A program made the translations under genes and the position numbers. From CAVRUF01 sp963716005 (GTDB taxonomy: Bacteria; Actinomycetota; Thermoleophilia; Gaiellales; Gaiellaceae), in NCBI GenBank assembly GCA_963716005.1, contig OY970285.1, forward strand, positions 1,240,001-1,304,000: a DNA stretch of 64,000 bases, in the 5' to 3' direction. How positions within the stretch are numbered: the first letter of the stretch is position 1; every line of letters begins with the position of its first letter. The notes beneath the pieces are model-generated. The model ran no database searches, was not told the DNA's origin, and saw only the letters and a program-made list of their open reading frames with translations. Below, one piece after another: positions 59,891 to 64,000 of this stretch.

Positions 59891-61232
59891 CGGGTTCCTC
59901 CTCCCGAACGGCGCCGAGCGAGACCCGGCGGTGTGCGGGGAACGTGCGGTCGTGCGTGGCCACGAGGACGGCGCGGCCCTCGGCGGCGTACGCGAAGAGC
60001 CATTCGGCGAGGGCGGCCTTGCGGTCGGGATCGACGCCGCGCGTGGGCTCGTCGAGTACGAGGAGATCAGGCTCGCCCACCGCCACGGCGGCAAGGCCGA
60101 GCCGCTCGCGCTCGCCGCTCGAGAGATCGCGCGGATGGCGATCCTCCGCCCAGGCGAGCCCGACCCGGCCGAGAGCGCGGCGGGCCTCTTCCTCCCCGTG
60201 AGCGCCGAGCGCGACCTCGTCGAGCACGCGCTCGCACGCGAGGTAGCGGCCCGGATCCTGGAGGAGCAGCCCGGCGCGCCCCTCGCGCTCGACCGTGCCG
60301 CCGTCGGCGTCGAGCAGGCCGGCGACGATCTTCGCGAGCGTGGTCTTGCCCGAGCCGTTCGGGCCCTGGAGCGCGACCACCTCGCCGCGGCGGATCTCGA
60401 GGTCGACGCCGTCCAGCACGGTGATCCCGGAGCGGTACGCGAACGAGACGCCGTCCGCGCGCGCAACGACCGGGCCGGGTTCAGGCGCATCCACATCCGC
60501 CGCTGGCTCGGCCGGCAGGTAGCGCGGGCGGTGCTCCGCGAGCCAGGCGAGGCCCTCGTCGCGCGGCGCGTCGCAGAGCAGGCGGCCGTCCTCGAGGAAG
60601 AGCACGCGGTCGCACACCGAGAGCGCCCGCTCGGTGCGCTGCTCCGAGAGGACGACGGCGGCGCCGGAGCCCTCGACCTCGGCCAGGAGGCGCGCGGTCG
60701 CGTCGGGATCGAGCTGGGACGTCGGCTCGTCGAGGAGCACAAGCCCGGGCCGCACCGCCAGCGCGGCGGCGAGGCAGACCCGCTGAAGCTCCCCGCCCGA
60801 GAGCTCGTTCGTCCGTCGCCCGGCGAGGTGGGCCGCGCCGAGCGCGTCGAGCGCCGCGTCCACCCTGGGCCAGATCTCGTCCGGCGCCGTACCGAGGTTC
60901 TCGAGCCCGAAGGCGACGTCGTTGCGGACGAGCGCCATGAGGATCTGGTCCTCAGGATCCTGGAAGACGGTTGCGACGGTTCCGGCGAGGTCGGCCGGGT
61001 GCGCCGCGCGGGTGTCGAGCCGCGCGACCTCGACGCGGCCGGAGAAGTGCCCGCCGTGGAAGTGCGGGACGAGGCCGGCGAGCGCGCGGATGAGCGTCGT
61101 CTTCCCCGAGCCCGATGGGCCGAGGAGCGCGACGATCTCGCCCGGATGGAGCTCGAGCGAGATATCGACGAGCGCCGGCGCGGCGACGTCCGGATACGTG
61201 AACGACAGGTTCTCGACGCGGGCTAGAGCCAT
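59880..61232 (-). CDS. ECF transporter ATPase, fused A-A' (two ABC domains)
   Basis: 450 residues containing two complete nucleotide-binding domains. First: Walker A GPSGSGKTT, Q-loop FQDPEDQI, signature LSGGELQRV, Walker B LVLLDEPTSQLDP. Second: GPNGSGKTT, LLQDPGRYL, LSSGERERL and LLVLDEPTRGVDP. ECF transporters usually use two separate ATPases; here they are one polypeptide. ATG 61232 overlaps the T gene by 10 nt; the longer frame is inside the T gene. Confidence 0.95.
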   Translation of the reverse strand: MALARVENLSFTYPDVAAPALVDISLELHPGEIVALLGPSGSGKTTLIRALAGLVPHFHGGHFSGRVEVARLDTRAAHPADLAGTVATVFQDPEDQILMALVRNDVAFGLENLGTAPDEIWPRVDAALDALGAAHLAGRRTNELSGGELQRVCLAAALAVRPGLVLLDEPTSQLDPDATARLLAEVEGSGAAVVLSEQRTERALSVCDRVLFLEDGRLLCDAPRDEGLAWLAEHRPRYLPAEPAADVDAPEPGPVVARADGVSFAYRSGITVLDGVDLEIRRGEVVALQGPNGSGKTTLAKIVAGLLDADGGTVEREGRAGLLLQDPGRYLACERVLDEVALGAHGEEEARRALGRVGLAWAEDRHPRDLSSGERERLGLAAVAVGEPDLLVLDEPTRGVDPDRKAALAEWLFAYAAEGRAVLVATHDRTFPAHRRVSLGAVREEEPVAV

Positions 61233-61927
61233 AGGAACCCCACGAGGACGAGCGCGACGGCGCCGCCGATCGCCGCGCGGTCGAGCCACGTCCACGGCGC
61301 GCTCGGCGCGGTCGTCCGCCCGGCGCGGCCGTAGCCGCGGGCCTCCATCGCCTCGGCCAGGTTGGACGCGCGCTCGAGCGACCCGGAGACGAGCGGCGAG
61401 AGCAGTCGCGCGTGCCCGCGAACCCCGGCGACCGCCACCCCGCGGCCGCGAACGGCGTCGCGCAGGCCTGACACGTCCCGCTCCAGCGAAGGAACGAGCC
61501 GGGTCGCCAAGGCGACGGCGAGCGCCGAGCGACGGAACCCGCGCGCCGAGGCGACGAGCCGGTCATGGTCGACGAGCAGCGCGTACGCGGAGAACGCCAG
61601 CGCGACGCCGATGAGCCGAAGCGCCTGGAGCGCGGCGATCTGGATCTCCTCCACGGTCACGTCGACCGGCCCGAGCACGGGCAGCGTCGGCCCGCTCCAG
61701 ATGACATTCGTCCCCCAGACGGCGAGGAACGGCGAGAGCAGGAACACGCCGACGCCGGAGACGAGCGCGCCGAGGATGTAGATGCGGCGCCGGCCGGGCT
61801 CCGCCTGGAAGCAGACGACCAGCAGCGCAATGACGATCAGCGCGGCCGACCAGACGTGCTGCGCGAGCAGCGCAGCCGTCCCGGCGGCGGCGAGCAGGAT
61901 CGTCGCGGGCGCGGGCGCGAGCCTCAC
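61223..61927 (-). CDS. ECF transporter transmembrane T component
   Basis: 234 residues, several spans, and the cytosolic coupling helices with the ARG motifs typical of EcfT: RGFRRSALAVALATRLVPSLERDVSGLRDAVRGRG and SNLAEAMEARGYGR. GTG 61927 overlaps the stop of the DUF4430 lipoprotein (GTGA). Couples ATP hydrolysis to toppling of the S component. Confidence 0.92.
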   Translation of the reverse strand: MRLAPAPATILLAAAGTAALLAQHVWSAALIVIALLVVCFQAEPGRRRIYILGALVSGVGVFLLSPFLAVWGTNVIWSGPTLPVLGPVDVTVEEIQIAALQALRLIGVALAFSAYALLVDHDRLVASARGFRRSALAVALATRLVPSLERDVSGLRDAVRGRGVAVAGVRGHARLLSPLVSGSLERASNLAEAMEARGYGRAGRTTAPSAPWTWLDRAAIGGAVALVLVGFLWL

Positions 61928-62673
61928 TCGACCACCGCCCCGGTCTCGTCGAACTCGGCCTCGTAGCGGTAGCGCAGGATCGTGGGATCGTCGGCGAGCG
62001 CGGTCATCGCGGCGCGCACGGCAACAAGCGACCCCGCGAGCGCGAACGTGACCGGAGCGCCGTTCGTGTCGCCGCGCTTCGCGGTCAGCTCGGCGCCGTC
62101 GGTGTCGGTGCGGATCTCCACCGCGAAGACGTTCGGCTCGCCTTCGCCCTCGGCGCCGCCGAGTGTCTCGAGCAGAGCGGACGCCTCGGCGTCGAGCCCG
62201 GCAGGCGCGTGCACTTCGGCCGGACGACGCTTCCCGTCCCAGCCGTGCAGAAACGGCTCGGGAAACGCGCCGACGACCACCGGCCGCCGCACCTCCTCGT
62301 TCCAGTCGCGGTAGTCCCACCAGACGATGTCGCCGGGCCGCAGCTTCACCTCGGCGCCGCCACGGTCGGGCTCGATGCCGTTCAGGAAGTAGAACCAGTC
62401 GTGCTGGTCGTCGAGGCTCCCGGCGAGGCCGTTCACGGACTGGACGAACCGCCCGCCGTAGCGCGTCTCCACGTCGGTCGCGCCGTCGAGCGCCGCGATC
62501 GCCGAGATCCCCGAGGAGACGTCCGTGTCCACGATCACCTTCGTTCCCCGCTCCTGCGTCACCCAGAGCGTCGCGTCGCCGCCGCCCGGCTGCGCCGCGT
62601 CGCCCCCGCCCCCGCACGCGGCGAGGACGAGGACGAGCGCGAACGCGCAGACCAGGCTGAGGACGCGACGCAT
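61924..62673 (-). CDS. DUF4430 (transcobalamin C-domain-like) lipoprotein
   Basis: 249 residues. Lipobox LAAC, then a DUF4430 beta-grasp-like domain: ISAIAALDGATDVETRYGGRFVQSVNGLAG, DWFYFLNGIEPDRGGAEVKLRPGDIVWWDYRDW. DUF4430 is the family that includes the C-terminal cobalamin-binding domain of intrinsic factor and transcobalamin. The C-terminal half (PFLHGWDGKRRP..., LLETLGG) is not recognised. Likely membrane-tethered ligand capture for the ECF transporter that follows. Confidence 0.85.
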   Translation of the reverse strand: MRRVLSLVCAFALVLVLAACGGGGDAAQPGGGDATLWVTQERGTKVIVDTDVSSGISAIAALDGATDVETRYGGRFVQSVNGLAGSLDDQHDWFYFLNGIEPDRGGAEVKLRPGDIVWWDYRDWNEEVRRPVVVGAFPEPFLHGWDGKRRPAEVHAPAGLDAEASALLETLGGAEGEGEPNVFAVEIRTDTDGAELTAKRGDTNGAPVTFALAGSLVAVRAAMTALADDPTILRYRYEAEFDETGAVVE

Positions 62674-62676
62674 CGG

Positions 62677-63339
62677 CTAGCGGGCTTGCGCTCCGGCGAG
62701 AACGGCGGAGCGGACGAACCCCGCCTTCGTCACGCGGACCGAGCGGACACGATTGTTCGGGCAGAGCGTCCCGGTCTTCGACTTGACGGTGCGCCCATTC
62801 ACCCGGAACACGACGTCGCCGACCGCGGTCTTCACGCCGGCGTCGTCCTGCTGGCGTGCCGTGAAGCAGAGCTTCGGCTTCCGCTTCTTGTCGATCGTGA
62901 GCGTCTTCGGGCCGCCGGTCGGGCCGAACGTCGCGTAGTACCAGAGGACACGATCGCCCTCCTTCAGGACGTAGTCGGTCGCGCCGACGGGCGGCGAGAC
63001 GCCGTTCACCTTGTAAACCCAGCCGGTCGAGGCCGAGCCGGCCAGGCGCCCGATCTGGTTCACGAACGAGCCGAACGAGAACGTGAGTGTGGCGTAGAAG
63101 AAGTCGCCACGGCTGCTGGCCCGCTCGAGCGCGCCGAACGCGGTGTTCGCGCCGACGGTGATCGGGTCACCCGACGGCGGCTGGATCGTTCCGCCGACCG
63201 GCGTGACCCACGGCTCCTTGGCACCCCAGATGGTGGTGTTCTGGCTTTCGACGCGCACGTGGACCTTCACGGCCAGCGCGGGCGCGGCGAGCGCGAGGGC
63301 TGCCACGACGATGCCGAGCCAAACGAGAGAACGGTGCAC
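62677..63339 (-). CDS. Secreted DUF4430 protein
   Basis: 220 residues. Signal peptide (LVWLGIVVAALALAAPALA), DUF4430 domain (TAFGALERASSRGDFFYATLTF, TGWVYKVNGVSPPVGATDYVLKEGDRVLWYYATFG) and a C-terminal beta-rich tail (LTIDKKRKPKLCFTARQQD...). GTG 63339 with GGAGG 5 nt upstream. First gene behind the cobalamin riboswitch; 3 nt separate it from the lipoprotein. Probably a soluble or surface-associated cobalamin binder. Confidence 0.87.
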   Translation of the reverse strand: MHRSLVWLGIVVAALALAAPALAVKVHVRVESQNTTIWGAKEPWVTPVGGTIQPPSGDPITVGANTAFGALERASSRGDFFYATLTFSFGSFVNQIGRLAGSASTGWVYKVNGVSPPVGATDYVLKEGDRVLWYYATFGPTGGPKTLTIDKKRKPKLCFTARQQDDAGVKTAVGDVVFRVNGRTVKSKTGTLCPNNRVRSVRVTKAGFVRSAVLAGAQAR

Positions 63340-63369
63340 GTTTCCTCCTTCCTCGAGGGGAACGGATCG

Positions 63370-63530
63370 ACGAGTGGCAGGTCTTCTGACTCGGGGCGCC
63401 CTCCTCGCCGCCTTCCCGGCCGAAGCCAGTGACGTCGTGGCGAGGAGCGTCTCCCCTTACAGCGGCGGGACCGTGCCGGACTTGCACCGGGCTTCCCTTG
63501 ACCGCTCGCCTAGGTTGTCGGGGCAACGCT
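63370..63530 (-). promoter_or_regulatory. Cobalamin (B12) riboswitch
   Basis: Read on the minus strand the conserved blocks appear in order: GGGAAGCCCGGTGCAAGTCC, CGGTCCCGCCGCTGTAAGGGG, an arm with CGAGGAG / CTCCTCG pairing, and the B12 box GAGTCAGAAGACCTGCCA at 63375-63392. It ends about 35 nt before the first DUF4430 start. B12 binding would be expected to switch off the downstream operon. Confidence 0.95.
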
Positions 63531-63552
63531 AACACTCCCGTAGGCTGCGCGC

Positions 63553-63894
63553 GTGACTGCCTCCGAAAGGCTCGCGCGCTGGGGCCCCGTCGTCGCCTGG
63601 GCGGCCGTGATCTTCGCCTTCTCCTCGGTGGCGCACCTGGGCACGGGACTCGGCAGCTGGGATCTCGTGCTGCGCAAGCTGGCTCACTTCGCGGAGTTCG
63701 CGGTGCTCGGCGCGCTGCTCATGCGGGCACTCGACCGTCTGTGGCTCGCGGTGGCGATCGGCTCGCTCTACGCGATCACGGACGAGCTCCACCAGGCGTT
63801 CGTCGACGGACGCGTCGCCTCGCCCGTCGACTGGACGATCGACACGGCCGGCGTGCTTGCAGGCGTCCTCCTCTACTCGAGGGCGCTGCGGTGA
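63553..63894 (+). CDS. VanZ-like family protein
   Basis: 113 residues, four membrane spans. RKLAHFAEFAVLGALL, then ITDELHQAFVDGRVASPVDWTIDTAG is the VanZ signature. The family is linked to envelope or teicoplanin-type resistance but mostly uncharacterised. GTG start; divergent from the riboswitch. Stop overlaps the next start (GTGA). Confidence 0.9.
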   Translation: MTASERLARWGPVVAWAAVIFAFSSVAHLGTGLGSWDLVLRKLAHFAEFAVLGALLMRALDRLWLAVAIGSLYAITDELHQAFVDGRVASPVDWTIDTAGVLAGVLLYSRALR

Positions 63895-64000
63895 AGACGG
63901 TCGCGATCGACCTGGATGCCAGGCTCGGCGACACGCGTCCGCTCTGGGACGCCTTCCTCGTGGACGCCGCCCGGCGCTTCGCGTCGATCGCGCCGCTCGA
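63891..64000 (+). CDS. HAD-like hydrolase N-terminus (3' partial)
   Basis: GTG 63891 overlaps the VanZ-like stop. Reads VKTVAIDLDARLGDTRPLWDAFLVDAARRF, the start of a HAD-type hydrolase with the first D-x-D in motif I (DLD), running off the window. The usual glycine/threonine after DxD is not obvious here. Too short for more. Confidence 0.6.
   Translation, partial: MKTVAIDLDARLGDTRPLWDAFLVDAARRFASIAPL

Overview
The window is very GC-rich, uses many GTG/TTG starts, has tightly overlapping (ATGA/GTGA) operons and an actinobacterial-style Pho operator built from 11-nt direct repeats. Together with the gene content (LemA/DUF2207, CYTH-CHAD, DUF2332 next to rplT, two-domain multicopper oxidase) this suggests a free-living soil or freshwater actinobacterium, probably of the class Thermoleophilia (Gaiellales/Solirubrobacterales-like). 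That placement is inference. No rRNA, CRISPR array or integrase was seen, and there is one tRNA gene (tRNA-Val, GAC).

Layout. 1-6.4 kb: a GGDEF/HD-GYP c-di-GMP protein, a 2-oxoacid dehydrogenase operon (E1a-E1b-E2-VOC) with a hairpin before E1b, and two small genes of unclear role. 6.4-16.5 kb: pheST, LemA-DUF2207, and secreted proteins. 16.5-21.4 kb: the thrS / infC-rpmI-rplT-DUF2332-trmH block with an attenuator-like leader before infC. 21.5-36.1 kb: a contiguous phosphate/polyphosphate/arsenate island: CYTH-CHAD, NUDIX, Ppx, PPK1, a PhoP/PhoR-type two-component pair, pstSCAB-phoU, arsR-arsM-arsC and pit-DUF47. Two clear PHO boxes and an ArsR-type operator can be read directly. 36.5-44.6 kb: an accessory stretch with a duplicated 115-nt hairpin-rich repeat, small membrane proteins, gene remnants and a 55-bp inverted-repeat pair. 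44.6-50.4 kb: an MFS exporter, then a membrane sensor GGDEF-EAL protein translationally coupled to an alpha-oxoamine-synthase-type PLP enzyme. 50.8-56.1 kb: tRNA-Val, an M23 peptidase, an extracellular copper-protein cluster and PcrA/UvrD helicase. 56.2-58.4 kb: Lrp regulator with divergent EamA exporter, and a CinA-like protein. 58.4-63.5 kb: a minus-strand operon preceded by a cobalamin riboswitch, encoding two DUF4430 (transcobalamin C-domain-like) surface proteins, a complete ECF transporter (T, fused A-A', S) and a secreted alpha/alpha-barrel protein. It looks like a split bacterial counterpart of intrinsic factor/transcobalamin feeding an ECF importer. The window ends with a VanZ-like gene and the start of a HAD-like gene.

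About 20 genuine-looking genes or junctions are interrupted by single-base-type frameshifts while the code on both sides is intact. Typical cases are pheS, trmH, pit, DUF47, the cyclophilin, pcrA and the plastocyanin-like gene. This points to indel errors in the assembly more than to decay. I annotated such genes across the frameshift and state where the frame changes.
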